DNA of 64,000 nucleotides from Peribacillus sp. FSL P2-0133. Its GTDB lineage: Bacteria; Bacillota; Bacilli; Bacillales; DSM-1321. The first letter of the stretch is position 1. Each line of letters starts with the position of its first letter. The position numbers and the translations under genes are program-made. Location: NCBI RefSeq assembly GCF_037975445.1, contig NZ_CP150254.1:5746371-5810370 (forward strand). Reading direction: 5' to 3'. Below are positions 11,097 to 20,130 of the stretch, piece after piece. The notes under the pieces are model-generated. The model made no database searches, was not told the origin of the DNA, and saw nothing but the letters and a program-made list of their open reading frames with translations.

Positions 11097-11655
11097 ACTT
11101 CCACTTCCTCTCGAAGTTCTCCCGTGTACATGACATAAGTAATGCTGTTTTATCAGGGAGCTCAATTTCTTTAATTGGGGTAAACCCGCACTTTTCAAAT
11201 AAGTAAATCATCTTTGCATTTCGAATATCCGGTTCAGCCATCACTTTTTTTGTTTTCGCAGAAAGCAGTTGGTATTTCACCATTGCACGTAAAAACGGCA
11301 AAGCCAGTCCTTTTCCTAGATAATCCGGATCACCTATGAGTAAATGAATGCCTTGATCTCCCTCTTCGGATTCGTAATAATCTTCGATGATATCGCCTTT
11401 TACCCAATACGATTCCCAATAGCTCATGGGAATGGAGTCCAGACAGCCTAAATAGAGTGTTTGGTGTGTATCAGCCAATGCCTTTTTTAAATGAACGGCG
11501 AATTTTTCTTTTGTGAAATTCAAATTCCAGTAGGGAATCACATGATCTTCATGCATCCATTTATGCAATGTATCCAAATCCCTCTCAAATTCAACTTTGA
11601 CAAATGAAAGCTGTTGATTACGTTCCTTCAGCATTTCTTCATAGCTATTTTTCAT
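11071..11655 (-). CDS. siderophore N-acetyltransferase (IucB/RhbD-like, GNAT)
   Basis: About 194 residues in the GNAT fold used for siderophore acylation (AlcB/IucB family). It acetylates the N-hydroxy-diamine made by the monooxygenase. Visible are FVKVEFERDLDTLHKWMHEDHV at the N-terminus, the acetyl-CoA loop PDYLGKGLALPFLRAMV and the later PDIRNAKMIYLFEKCGF. The start is taken as the ATG at 11655; 11634 is an alternative. The reading frame overlaps the preceding synthetase by 11 bases and the following monooxygenase by 26, so translation is probably coupled. Confidence 0.88.
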   Translation of the reverse strand: MKNSYEEMLKERNQQLSFVKVEFERDLDTLHKWMHEDHVIPYWNLNFTKEKFAVHLKKALADTHQTLYLGCLDSIPMSYWESYWVKGDIIEDYYESEEGDQGIHLLIGDPDYLGKGLALPFLRAMVKYQLLSAKTKKVMAEPDIRNAKMIYLFEKCGFTPIKEIELPDKTALLMSCTRENFERKWKYGEATIYL

Positions 11656-13447
11656 GGACGGCCATAACCCCCTGCGCGAACGGATTATCAATCGTTGTAT
11701 AAACGGATTGTGTCTCAAGTGAACCCACAAGCTCATCCATATCATGGAATCGTGTCAGTAAATTAGCCTTACACGATAATTCCCGGGCATGAAGCAACTT
11801 TGAAACAACTCGATTCACACCCTCATCTTCGCTTTCCCTGCTGCATGTATCCAGTTGTTCCTGAACGAGCTGTAACAGTTTGTTCTCTGATACTAATCCT
11901 TCCGTACCAAAATTATTGATTAAGCCTAATAAGTGATTAAAAAAGAAATAGTATTGCAGTCTTTCTTCAGCGACTTCATCAGAACAAATCGTGAAGCTTT
12001 TTTCACTTAGTTCAGGCAAGATCTTCAGCAGCCTGTCCACTTTGGATTCACAATAGTAATACCCTTGATTATCACGATAATAAAAAGTGGCTGGATAACC
12101 ATCTTGAAGTTGAATGATGGAATTTTGTTGATGGGCTTCCAAAACAATTCCATACTCTTCAAAAAGCCAAAGCATCGGTTTTAATGTCATTGACAGATAG
12201 GTTTTGAACCAATCCTTACTTACTTCTTCGGTACTGCGGTTTTCTTCAGTTGATAATTTGCGGATGATCGCTCCAAGCCTTGATGGTGCACCATAGGCAT
12301 TATCCTGACATAAGCCGGCAATCAGGCTTGCTTGTTTATTGTTTCCATAAAAAGGGTTTTCCCGGATATCAACATCGAATCCCGAATCTTGCTCGCTTGT
12401 TTTGATCGTTAGGTAAGCAGGGTCCTTGATGATTCGGAAGGAGGGGTGCCGTTCTTTTAAATCGTCGCCCACTTTAGAATCTATTAATTTAGCAATTTCC
12501 ACACCACGATCTAATTCTTTTTGCAGATTTGCACGTAAGGAATTCGTGATTTTAACCGGAACCGAAAATTTGTACATATATCTTGATGTGGCACTATATA
12601 CCGTTCTAAATGAAGAGGTGGCCGTGAATTTTTTCCCAAGCGGTCCAGCATAAACTAGTGACCCTTGCTCGATCAGCCTCTTGACCTCTTCTTTTTCGAT
12701 AAGTACTTTTGCCTGGAGCGGGTGTGCCGGGATGATGATAAATTTGCTTTCCTGTTGGCAATACGTTCCTCTGAATTCACTGGAAATCTCCAAGTCACCG
12801 GCTAATTCCTGTTTAATGATCTCACTTGCCGATCGGACATCACTGGAATCCTGGATGACAATCGAAGGTTCTGCCAGGAAGTAGTGCAGCTGAAACTCCC
12901 CTTTTAATTCGGGTGAATAGATCCATTCCTCTTTTTCTGAAATGCCCTGCTTGCTTTTCGGTGTCGGGTGGAACAGGTGCCCGAATAAAAGTGACTGCTC
13001 TGCTTCGATGTAGGTGAAATCAGGACTTTGAAGTGCATCAATGTCTTCGGTCCTGGCTTCAACATACCGTTGAATATTTTGGCTGCTTAGGATGACACGC
13101 AGCATCAATTCATCTTCACTATCCGTCCGGCCCTGCTCATTCAATAATTCTTTAGAAACGATCGAGACCATTGTCACGTAATCTAATTCATGTACTTGCT
13201 TGGATGCCGTTTGATAGTAAATCGGGAAGTTGAAAATATGACGCCCCGTTTCCGACCAATATTTAAGCGGAACAAGCAATGCAATATCTTGGGACATGAG
13301 CTTACTGACTACTAATGAATCCGGAATGGACCCATCCAAATTCGGCCAGTTTTTCGTTTCTTCTAAACTGTAATTTCCGGTTTCCCGGAAATAACAATTC
13401 AGAAAGCTTTGCATTGTCGCCCTTTCAGCTATTTGCTTACCATTCAT
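11645..13447 (-). CDS. NIS siderophore synthetase, IucA/IucC family (RhbC-like)
   Basis: About 600 residues. It carries the family motif LFGHLFHPTPKSKQG (about residues 154-168), the central ATP-binding HPLQAKVL and the C-terminal VLEAHQQNSIIQL. It should couple citrate to the first N-hydroxy-N-acetyl-diaminopropane. The start is set at the second ATG (13447), 7 bases after GGAGG; the first ATG (13453) is too close to that ribosome site. Together with the paralogue at 7934 it gives the two synthetases needed for a symmetric citrate siderophore. Confidence 0.9.
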   Translation of the reverse strand: MNGKQIAERATMQSFLNCYFRETGNYSLEETKNWPNLDGSIPDSLVVSKLMSQDIALLVPLKYWSETGRHIFNFPIYYQTASKQVHELDYVTMVSIVSKELLNEQGRTDSEDELMLRVILSSQNIQRYVEARTEDIDALQSPDFTYIEAEQSLLFGHLFHPTPKSKQGISEKEEWIYSPELKGEFQLHYFLAEPSIVIQDSSDVRSASEIIKQELAGDLEISSEFRGTYCQQESKFIIIPAHPLQAKVLIEKEEVKRLIEQGSLVYAGPLGKKFTATSSFRTVYSATSRYMYKFSVPVKITNSLRANLQKELDRGVEIAKLIDSKVGDDLKERHPSFRIIKDPAYLTIKTSEQDSGFDVDIRENPFYGNNKQASLIAGLCQDNAYGAPSRLGAIIRKLSTEENRSTEEVSKDWFKTYLSMTLKPMLWLFEEYGIVLEAHQQNSIIQLQDGYPATFYYRDNQGYYYCESKVDRLLKILPELSEKSFTICSDEVAEERLQYYFFFNHLLGLINNFGTEGLVSENKLLQLVQEQLDTCSRESEDEGVNRVVSKLLHARELSCKANLLTRFHDMDELVGSLETQSVYTTIDNPFAQGVMAVHEK

Positions 13448-13449
13448 CT

Positions 13450-14958
13450 TCATTCCTCCATTATCTTGAACATTTCACCTAATACTCGGATTTCGTCTAA
13501 AATTCCCTCTATGTGTTCAAGGCTTGTCATTGGATTCAATAGTGTCATTTTTAAATATACCTGTCCGTCAAAACGCGTTTTCGCTAAAAATGCCCGTCCG
13601 CTTTTCAGTAATTCTTGCTGAATCTGTTTATTTAATAGATTTACTAACTGATCACTTTCTCCCTCGAGATTATAACGGAATACAACCGCATTCAATTCAG
13701 GTTCTTTATTTAATACTGTGAATCCTTCCTCCTTATCGATCTTCGCTGCCACTTCACGTGCAAGATGACAAGTATAGTCGATCATTTCGGCAAAGGTATC
13801 CAGTCCAACGACCTTCAATGACATCCAGAGTTTCAATGCGTCGAACCTTCTCGTCGTTTGAACCGATTTATTGACTAAATGAACCATGCCCTCGGCTTCA
13901 TCTTCCTGAGGATTCAAGTAATCGGCGTGATGCTGGATATATTGAAATGAGTTGCTGTCAGAGACAAGAAAAGCACCACAACTGATGGGTTGATAGAATA
14001 ATTTGTGAAAATCAACCGTAATCGAGTCGGCCCGTTCAATTCCGCTGATTAACTCTTTGTAATCCTTACTTAAAATCATCGCGCCTCCATATGCGGCGTC
14101 CACATGCAGCCATATCCCATTTTTCCTTGCAGCTTCGGACAATTCGTGTAATGGATCGATTGAACCGAAATCCGTTGTTCCACAAGTTGCAACGATGGCA
14201 AATGGCAGTAAACCCTGTTCCTCTAAAATCGACATTTGATGATTTAATTCATCTATGGACAGACGGTGATTTGAATCCGTTTTAATCGTGACTACAGCCT
14301 GTTCACCAAGCCCCAGCTGTGCCGCTGATTTACGGACCGTAAAGTGGGCAGCCTCGGAGCATAAGATCCGCAACTTTTTCGCCTCGGCTGGCAAACCTTG
14401 CTGCTGAACATCCACACCCCAGAAACGCTTACAATAAGCGTCCCTCGCCAATAGCAGTCCCATATAATTAGATTGGGTTCCACCGCTTGTGAAAATCCCA
14501 TCCGCTTGTTCAGGTAACCCCACCTGGCTGCACAGCCAATCTATTAAACGCTCTTCAACGAAGGTGGCCGCCGAGCTTTGGTCCCATGAATCCATGGATT
14601 GATTCAACGTACCTATAATCATTTCGGCAGCCACGGCAGGTATTAATGTCGGGCAATGCAAATGTCCTATACAAGTAGGGCTGTGTACATTGATGCTGTC
14701 GTTAATAACAAACTCTGCCAGCTCATCCGCTACTGCTTCCATTGTCTTCCCTTTTAGAGAAGCAATGGACAGCTCGTTTAATCTTGCCTCGATTTCATAC
14801 GGTTTTTTCCCAGAGTATGGTGAATCGTTCCCCTTTAAAAAGTCCGTCAGCTTTTTTTCAATGATTTTTAATGACTGGCTGTAGTTATTGAAACCTTCTT
14901 CGTTATTCAAGAACAATCGAGAATAAGCAAAATCCGTTTTATTTATCATTTCGATCAT
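13450..14958 (-). CDS. L-2,4-diaminobutyrate decarboxylase
   Basis: 502 residues, group II PLP-dependent decarboxylase. Motifs are GGTQSNYMGLLLARDAY, WLHVDAAYGGA and the PLP-lysine region SITVDFHKLFYQPI. Next to a diaminobutyrate aminotransferase it should convert 2,4-diaminobutyrate to 1,3-diaminopropane, the backbone of schizokinen/rhizobactin (RhbB role). GAGGGTGA precedes the ATG, and its stop region overlaps the ribosome site and first ATG of the next gene. A tyrosine/glutamate decarboxylase activity is possible for this fold but unlikely here. Confidence 0.92.
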   Translation of the reverse strand: MIEMINKTDFAYSRLFLNNEEGFNNYSQSLKIIEKKLTDFLKGNDSPYSGKKPYEIEARLNELSIASLKGKTMEAVADELAEFVINDSINVHSPTCIGHLHCPTLIPAVAAEMIIGTLNQSMDSWDQSSAATFVEERLIDWLCSQVGLPEQADGIFTSGGTQSNYMGLLLARDAYCKRFWGVDVQQQGLPAEAKKLRILCSEAAHFTVRKSAAQLGLGEQAVVTIKTDSNHRLSIDELNHQMSILEEQGLLPFAIVATCGTTDFGSIDPLHELSEAARKNGIWLHVDAAYGGAMILSKDYKELISGIERADSITVDFHKLFYQPISCGAFLVSDSNSFQYIQHHADYLNPQEDEAEGMVHLVNKSVQTTRRFDALKLWMSLKVVGLDTFAEMIDYTCHLAREVAAKIDKEEGFTVLNKEPELNAVVFRYNLEGESDQLVNLLNKQIQQELLKSGRAFLAKTRFDGQVYLKMTLLNPMTSLEHIEGILDEIRVLGEMFKIMEE

Positions 14959-14965
14959 TGATCAT

Positions 14966-16318
14966 TCACCCTCTTGCAACAGCTGCACGAACAGCTTGTT
15001 CAAAAATTGCAGTGGCTTCGCGAAGCTGGGATTCCGTTACGATCAATGGAGGCAAGAATCTCACAACACTTCCATGTCTGCCGCCAACCTCCAGAATCAA
15101 CCCTCTTTGAAAGCATTCCTGTTGAATGGCACTGGCAAGTTGCGAATTAGCAGGATGGCTTCCATTCGCATTTTGCGGTTCTTCATGATTGATCATTTCC
15201 ACACCGACCATTAATCCCCGGCCCCTGACATCACCGATCTGCTTAATATCTTTTTGCAAATCTTTAAGAATATCCTTTAATATTTCTCCCATTTTAGCGG
15301 CATGCTCCACAAGATTCGTCTCTTTCATGTATTTTAAAGTAGCCGTTCCTGCTGCCATTGCCATTTGATTTCCGCGGAACGTACCGATATGTGCACCTGG
15401 TGACCATAGGTCAAGCTCTTTGTTATAAATCACCACCGATAATGGAAGACTTCCGCCTATTGCTTTGGATAGTACAAGAACATCCGGAACGATTCCTGCA
15501 TGTTCAAAGGCAAACATTTTCCCTGTACGGCCGATACCTGATTGAACTTCGTCGATAATTAGCGGAATGCCCTTCTCTTTCGTTATTCTCCTGATTTCCT
15601 TAAGCCATGGAATTGGAGCTGGAATGGAGCCTCCCTCACCTTGTACTGCCTCTAAAATCATTCCTGCTGGCGGCAATAATCCGGATTCAGGATCGTTCAA
15701 TAGATTTTCGATATACTGGCTGCTGATTTTATGGCTTTCTTCTCCGCCTATTCCAAAAGGACAGCGATATTGGTAAGGATACGGCAGGAATTGTACATCT
15801 GGGATTAACCCTTGTATTTTTTCCTTTGGTTTTGTATTGCCGCTGATTGACATGGTTGCATGCGTTGCCCCGTGGTAAGCTCCTTGGAAGGATAAAATGC
15901 TTCTATTGCCTGTCGCTGTTTTTACTAGTTTAAGTGCTGCCTCAATGGCGTCTCCGCCAGTAGGACCACAGAATTGAATTTTTGCATTTTTCCTGAATTC
16001 CTCAGGCAGGCATTCAAAAATTTCATCGACGAACTGCTCTTTGATCGGCGTTGTAAAGTCCAATGTATGCAAAGGACGCTTGTCCTTAAGAATTTTTTCC
16101 ATTGCTTCAAGCACTGCCGGATGATTGTGTCCAAGCGCTAATGTTCCAGCCCCCGCAAGAAAATCAATATATCGTTTTCCATCCATGTCTGTTAAGTAAA
16201 TTCCCTCCGCTTGATCGATCGCCATGGGTAATCTTCTAGGATATGATCGTGCATTTGATTCCCTTGTATTTTGTTGTTCCAAAAGTTGATCATTTTTTGT
16301 AAGCGTGTTCGTTACCAT
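14966..16318 (-). CDS. diaminobutyrate--2-oxoglutarate aminotransferase
   Basis: 450 residues, class III PLP aminotransferase (RhbA/Dat). It makes L-2,4-diaminobutyrate from aspartate semialdehyde and glutamate. Motifs are TDMDGKRYIDFLAGAGTLALGHNHP, the PLP aspartate region IIDEVQSGIGRTG and the lysine loop VLVLSKAIGGSLP. First gene of the siderophore operon, with ATGGAGGTTCACT before the ATG and the double Fur-box promoter immediately upstream. Ectoine-type EctB is the main alternative, but the next gene is a decarboxylase and no ectA/ectC are present. Confidence 0.93.
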   Translation of the reverse strand: MVTNTLTKNDQLLEQQNTRESNARSYPRRLPMAIDQAEGIYLTDMDGKRYIDFLAGAGTLALGHNHPAVLEAMEKILKDKRPLHTLDFTTPIKEQFVDEIFECLPEEFRKNAKIQFCGPTGGDAIEAALKLVKTATGNRSILSFQGAYHGATHATMSISGNTKPKEKIQGLIPDVQFLPYPYQYRCPFGIGGEESHKISSQYIENLLNDPESGLLPPAGMILEAVQGEGGSIPAPIPWLKEIRRITKEKGIPLIIDEVQSGIGRTGKMFAFEHAGIVPDVLVLSKAIGGSLPLSVVIYNKELDLWSPGAHIGTFRGNQMAMAAGTATLKYMKETNLVEHAAKMGEILKDILKDLQKDIKQIGDVRGRGLMVGVEMINHEEPQNANGSHPANSQLASAIQQECFQRGLILEVGGRHGSVVRFLPPLIVTESQLREATAIFEQAVRAAVARG

Positions 16319-16342
16319 AGTGAACCTCCATGTATTGAATTA

Positions 16343-16365
16343 ATTGAGAATAATTATCATTATCA
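16343..16365 (-). promoter_or_regulatory. Fur box downstream of the siderophore promoter
   Basis: A 23-bp element containing GAGAATAATTATCATTATC, matching the GATAATGATTATC-type Fur consensus. It lies just after the predicted transcription start. Its exact inverted copy is at 16381-16403. Confidence 0.92.
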
Positions 16366-16373
16366 TGAAATTC

Positions 16374-16402
16374 ATTTTACTGATAATGATAATTATTCTC
16401 AA
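16374..16402 (-). promoter_or_regulatory. sigma-A promoter of the siderophore operon
   Basis: On the minus strand TTGAGA (16397-16402) and TAAAAT (16374-16379) each match 5 of 6 consensus bases and are 17 bases apart. The whole spacer and the -35 are inside a Fur box, so iron-loaded Fur should exclude RNA polymerase. Confidence 0.85.
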
Positions 16403-16403
16403 T
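16381..16403 (-). promoter_or_regulatory. Fur box overlapping the siderophore promoter
   Basis: TGATAATGATAATTATTCTC and three further bases are the exact inverted repeat of the element at 16343-16365, with 15 bases between the copies. It covers the -35 and spacer of the operon promoter. Confidence 0.93.
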
Positions 16404-16575
16404 GAGTAAATTCACTCATTTTTCTGCTATTAAATTCCAATAAAATTAAGAAAAGGTTAAAACTGGGGCCTATTCTCTATTTATCTATTGAATATAAAAA
16501 ATGTTCTTAAGGTTTTATTAAGATTCCATTTATAAGCTGAACGCAGTCAAAAATCATGGAAAAGGAGGAACGACA

Positions 16576-17259
16576 ATGAACGGTTTAAAGGGAAGGCGGG
16601 AACTCAAACATGCAATCACCAAAGCGGATTGTCATTTATTAAGAAAAAATCTGCAAAACTTCATGAAGCTTGATCCCCATGGGCTTGATGGGAAATATTT
16701 AATTCGAAGTGTTTATTTCGACAACTTTGACAATAAAATCCTGAGGCAAAAAACAGAGGGGTTCTATCACAGGGATAAGTTCAGGGCTAGACTTTATGAT
16801 CATAATGCGAATTTCATCAATCTAGAAAAAAAGAGTAAGCGGAATAACCTTACCTATAAACAGAAGTGCAGGCTTTCTGCTAGAGAATACGAACGGATTC
16901 GTTCAGGGGATATAGATTGGATGTCCGAGGATTCAAGGGATATCCTCAGGGACTTATACATTCAAATGACCCTTTTCCAAATCAAGCCTACAACCGTCGT
17001 TGACTATGAAAGGGAGGTATTCATCTATGAGTACGGAAATGTGCGGGTCACCTTTGACAGTAATGTGAAAACGAGCTATCGGAATACGGATTTCCTGAAT
17101 CCCGAATTAATCATGGTCGATGCTTTAGACCCAGATTACGTAATCCTGGAAATAAAGTTTGACGAATTTCTTCCGGATATCATCAAACAATTGTTATCTA
17201 TCATCGATACTAGAAAAACAGCTTTTTCAAAATACCAACTAAGCAGAAGATTCGGCTGA
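16576..17259 (+). CDS. VTC-domain polyphosphate polymerase-like protein
   Basis: 227 residues, about the size of stand-alone bacterial VTC domains, which belong to the CYTH-like triphosphate-tunnel fold. Charged strands typical of the tunnel are visible: GRRELKHAI, YLIRSVYFDN, KFRARLYD, NLEKKSK, VVDYEREVFI, VRVTFDSNV and the final LEIKFDEFLPDII. The yeast homologue Vtc4 makes polyphosphate from ATP; activity here is inferred. AAAGGAGGAACGACA precedes the ATG. It leads a three-gene unit with a DUF4956 membrane protein and a CotH kinase, a grouping seen in other Firmicutes whose function is poorly known. Confidence 0.85.
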   Translation: MNGLKGRRELKHAITKADCHLLRKNLQNFMKLDPHGLDGKYLIRSVYFDNFDNKILRQKTEGFYHRDKFRARLYDHNANFINLEKKSKRNNLTYKQKCRLSAREYERIRSGDIDWMSEDSRDILRDLYIQMTLFQIKPTTVVDYEREVFIYEYGNVRVTFDSNVKTSYRNTDFLNPELIMVDALDPDYVILEIKFDEFLPDIIKQLLSIIDTRKTAFSKYQLSRRFG

Positions 17260-17294
17260 TTGCAACAAACACATAAAATTTGGAGGAATAGAAA

Positions 17295-17990
17295 ATGGAT
17301 ACGACGACCACCAACACCACTTTTAATGATATTTTCAAATCAAGCTTTTTGGACAAGACTGAGAGTTTTTCAATCATTGACTCCCTAATTGGATTACTGT
17401 TGGCATTTGCCATCGGATTGTTCATTTACGTCATTTATAAGAAGACCTTTTCCGGTGTGATGTACTCACACAATTTCAATATATCCCTCATCGTAATGAC
17501 AATGGCCACGGCCTTGATCATCATGGGCATATCAACTAATATCGTTATCTCCCTTGGTATGGTCGGTGCCCTCTCCATCGTACGATTCAGAACGCCTATC
17601 AAAGATCCAATGGACTTGGTCTTCCTATTCTGGGCAGCGGCATCCGGGATTTTATGCGGGGCAGGACTAATTCCGCTGGTTATCATAGGTGCCATTTTAA
17701 TAGGTATCGTGATGCTCATATTTGCCAATCGGATCACTGTTGAAAACCCATTTTTATTAATCGTTAAATATTCAGATGCATCAATTGAAAAAACGTTAGA
17801 AGAAATGATATCCAACAAGGTGAAAAAGCATTCCGTCAAATCGAAATCCGTCATGGCGGATAATAACCTCGAAGTGACATATGAAATTCGATTAAAAGAT
17901 AATAATGCGGAATTCATAAATCAAGTCAAGGACATGAACAGCGTTCACTCTGCCATCATGTTAAGTTATGATGGCAACTTCACAGCTTAA
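17295..17990 (+). CDS. DUF4956 membrane protein
   Basis: 231 residues. A short soluble N-terminus is followed by about four to five membrane helices between residues 35 and 150, then a soluble C-terminal domain. The conserved central block ISLGMVGALSIVRFRTPIKDP marks DUF4956, a family fused or linked to VTC domains. The positively charged RFRTPIKDP loop between helices could be a contact for polyphosphate or the VTC partner; that is speculation. The gene follows the VTC gene by 35 bases with TTGGAGGAATAG before its ATG. Confidence 0.85.
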   Translation: MDTTTTNTTFNDIFKSSFLDKTESFSIIDSLIGLLLAFAIGLFIYVIYKKTFSGVMYSHNFNISLIVMTMATALIIMGISTNIVISLGMVGALSIVRFRTPIKDPMDLVFLFWAAASGILCGAGLIPLVIIGAILIGIVMLIFANRITVENPFLLIVKYSDASIEKTLEEMISNKVKKHSVKSKSVMADNNLEVTYEIRLKDNNAEFINQVKDMNSVHSAIMLSYDGNFTA

Positions 17991-18059
17991 GATAGATGGC
18001 GGACATAAAAATCCATGCCCACCCCTCTATATAAGACAACAGGAGGAAGGAGCCTTGAC

Positions 18060-19799
18060 ATGTTAAAAACAAGATATGTTGTAGCGACCAGTGGATTATT
18101 GATAATAATTTTTATAGCAGTGATGTTTTTCCTTCCCAATCTTCAAGTTGAAAAAGCTACTAAAGGAAATACTTATACAGAATCTGTTTTTGACCAAAGT
18201 AAGGTGACAACCGTGGATATAACATTGGCTGATGAGGATTTGGAATCCATCCTGGATAACCCCTCCGAAAAGGAAGTTGTTGCATCCGATGTGACCATTA
18301 ATGGGGAAAAAGTTGAAAATGTAGGGTTTCGAACCAAAGGGAACCTTTCCTTAAACTCTGTTGTCCAAATGGAAGATTCGGAACGCTACAGCTGGAATAT
18401 AGATTTTAATTACTATCAGACAGATCAAAATTTACACGGCCTGAAAGAATTCGATTTAAATAATAATTATAGTGATCCCACGTATATGAGGGAGTACCTT
18501 TCATATGAGCTTATGGAAAAGATGGGCATAGCAACTCCCGGACATTCCTATATGTACGTGACCATCAACGGAAAAGAATGGGGCTTGTATTTAGGCGTTG
18601 AATCTATTAATGAAACATTTTTGAATAATAACTTTCCATCTGGCAACGGTGACCTTTATTATCCTGATGGCACCGGAAGTGATTTAAAATGGATTAGTGA
18701 TGATATTGATGATTATACAGGGTTGAACTTAAAAACAAATGAAAATTCTGATCAATCTGCCATGATCAAGATGCTTGATGCTATCAATAATGGCGGGGAT
18801 TTGGAAGAAGTCTTGGATGTAGATGAAACATTACGCTACTTTGCAGCAAATACGGCCCTCGTCAACCTCGATCATTATCAAGGCACATTAAAGCATAACT
18901 ACTATCTATATGAAGAGAATGGAATCTTTTCCATGCTTCCCTGGGACTATAATATGTCATTTGGAGGCTTTTCCGGAGGCGTCGGGCGACCGGCGGGCGC
19001 ATCCGATCAAGAAAATAAAAGTGAAGTGACCGCTGACCAAAAAAATGGAGCGACGGCTGAGAGTAACGACGATGCTGATAAGCAGGATGACACGGAACTC
19101 CTTGGGGAAGCACCGAATATGAACGGTGGCGGAATGATGGATATGAGTTCGAATTTCATGAATGAAAATAATATCAACTTCAGCATTACCGAGCCTGTTT
19201 CAGGTACGGCCCTTGAAGATCGCCCTTTATTGAATGCCCTGCTTTCCAACGACGGGTATCGTGAAAAATATTATGATTATCTGGACGACATTGCTACAGA
19301 TTTTTTCTCTGAAGAAAATATGACAGCAATGACCACTGAAATTTCCACATTAATCACACCATATGTGAAAAAGGATCCGACCAAGTTTTATACAATGGAC
19401 GAGTATACAGAAGCAACGTCAGGCGAGGAAACCCTGGTTGACTTCGCTGTCCAACGTGCTGAATCCATCTTGGCGCAGCTTTCTGGAGACCTGGTTGTGG
19501 AAGCCGAGACAGAAAGCGGTATGGGCGGCGGAGCTCCTAATATGGGCGATGACGCAAATGCAGGCCAGCAACTACCAAACATGGGCGGCGGCGAGAATGG
19601 GGCTGCCATGCGGCCCCCTGACATGGACCGCGGCGGGAATGGTGCACCTCCAGGTATAAACGGGAACATGGGCCAAAAGGGGGCAAGTAACATTAGCTCC
19701 TCCAAAGATATGATCATTCTATCTTCCGTGCTACTAATCTTATTATTAGGTGCAATGGCTTTCGCCCTCTTCTTTAAACGAAGAGGTAAAAAAGGATAA
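18060..19799 (+). CDS. CotH-type kinase, membrane-anchored
   Basis: About 579 residues from the ATG at 18060, which has AGGAGGAAGGAG upstream (the frame is open to 18015). An N-terminal helix (residues 8-26) anchors or exports it. The CotH kinase domain spans about 50-450: FRTKGN, NLDHYQGTLKHNYYLY (Asp271) and the DFG-like MLPWDYNMSFGG (Asp296). Residues about 320-370 are a low-complexity acidic insert, and 500-545 are rich in Met, Gly, Asn and Pro. A C-terminal helix followed by KRRGKKG suggests a second anchor. B. subtilis CotH phosphorylates spore coat proteins; here the partners are VTC and DUF4956, so the substrate is unknown. Confidence 0.88.
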   Translation: MLKTRYVVATSGLLIIIFIAVMFFLPNLQVEKATKGNTYTESVFDQSKVTTVDITLADEDLESILDNPSEKEVVASDVTINGEKVENVGFRTKGNLSLNSVVQMEDSERYSWNIDFNYYQTDQNLHGLKEFDLNNNYSDPTYMREYLSYELMEKMGIATPGHSYMYVTINGKEWGLYLGVESINETFLNNNFPSGNGDLYYPDGTGSDLKWISDDIDDYTGLNLKTNENSDQSAMIKMLDAINNGGDLEEVLDVDETLRYFAANTALVNLDHYQGTLKHNYYLYEENGIFSMLPWDYNMSFGGFSGGVGRPAGASDQENKSEVTADQKNGATAESNDDADKQDDTELLGEAPNMNGGGMMDMSSNFMNENNINFSITEPVSGTALEDRPLLNALLSNDGYREKYYDYLDDIATDFFSEENMTAMTTEISTLITPYVKKDPTKFYTMDEYTEATSGEETLVDFAVQRAESILAQLSGDLVVEAETESGMGGGAPNMGDDANAGQQLPNMGGGENGAAMRPPDMDRGGNGAPPGINGNMGQKGASNISSSKDMIILSSVLLILLLGAMAFALFFKRRGKKG

Positions 19800-19933
19800 T
19801 AGACTATCCCCCTTCCATTCTAGAAAAAGGTGCAAAAGGGGGTTAGGAATGGTTCCATCCCTAAACATGATTAACTAGGGTATACTAATGTTTTTTTACT
19901 GTTTTTTGAAACCCCTACTAGATTGAAGAAATT

Positions 19934-20040
19934 TGCGGCACTCCTGCCGAATAACTGGCCAGCAAAGATCCCGCAGGCGCTTGCCGTGAGGAGGCTTGGC
20001 AGACAGTCGGCGGAAAGGAAGCGGATTTCTGAAAACACCT
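19934..20040. repeat. decayed copy of the Bacillaceae GC-rich intergenic repeat
   Basis: Recognisable blocks are CACTCCTGCCG, GATCCCGCAGGCGC, GTGAGGAGGCTTGGC, GGCGGAAAGGAAGCGGA and TTCTGAAAAC. They match in order the dispersed repeat whose short form is at 7822-7882, including the central CCCGCAGG and GAGGAGGCT blocks missing there. Many substitutions suggest an old copy. Confidence 0.55.
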
Positions 20041-20098
20041 TGAAGTTTTTAAAGAAAACTGTAGGCAAACGTTTTTCTTCGAATTATCTATAGTCTGA

Positions 20099-20130
20099 GG
20101 TATCCCAAAATATTCGGGATACCTTTTTTA
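20099..20130 (+). terminator. Rho-independent terminator
   Basis: GGTATCCC and GGGATACC pair around a 9-base loop and are followed by T7. It probably ends the VTC-DUF4956-CotH unit about 300 bases after the CotH stop and insulates the amylase gene. Confidence 0.85.

Noticed and set aside
14966..16318. Ectoine biosynthesis (EctB)
   Set aside because: The adjacent genes are a decarboxylase, NIS synthetases, a hydroxylase and an acetyltransferase; no ectA or ectC is present.
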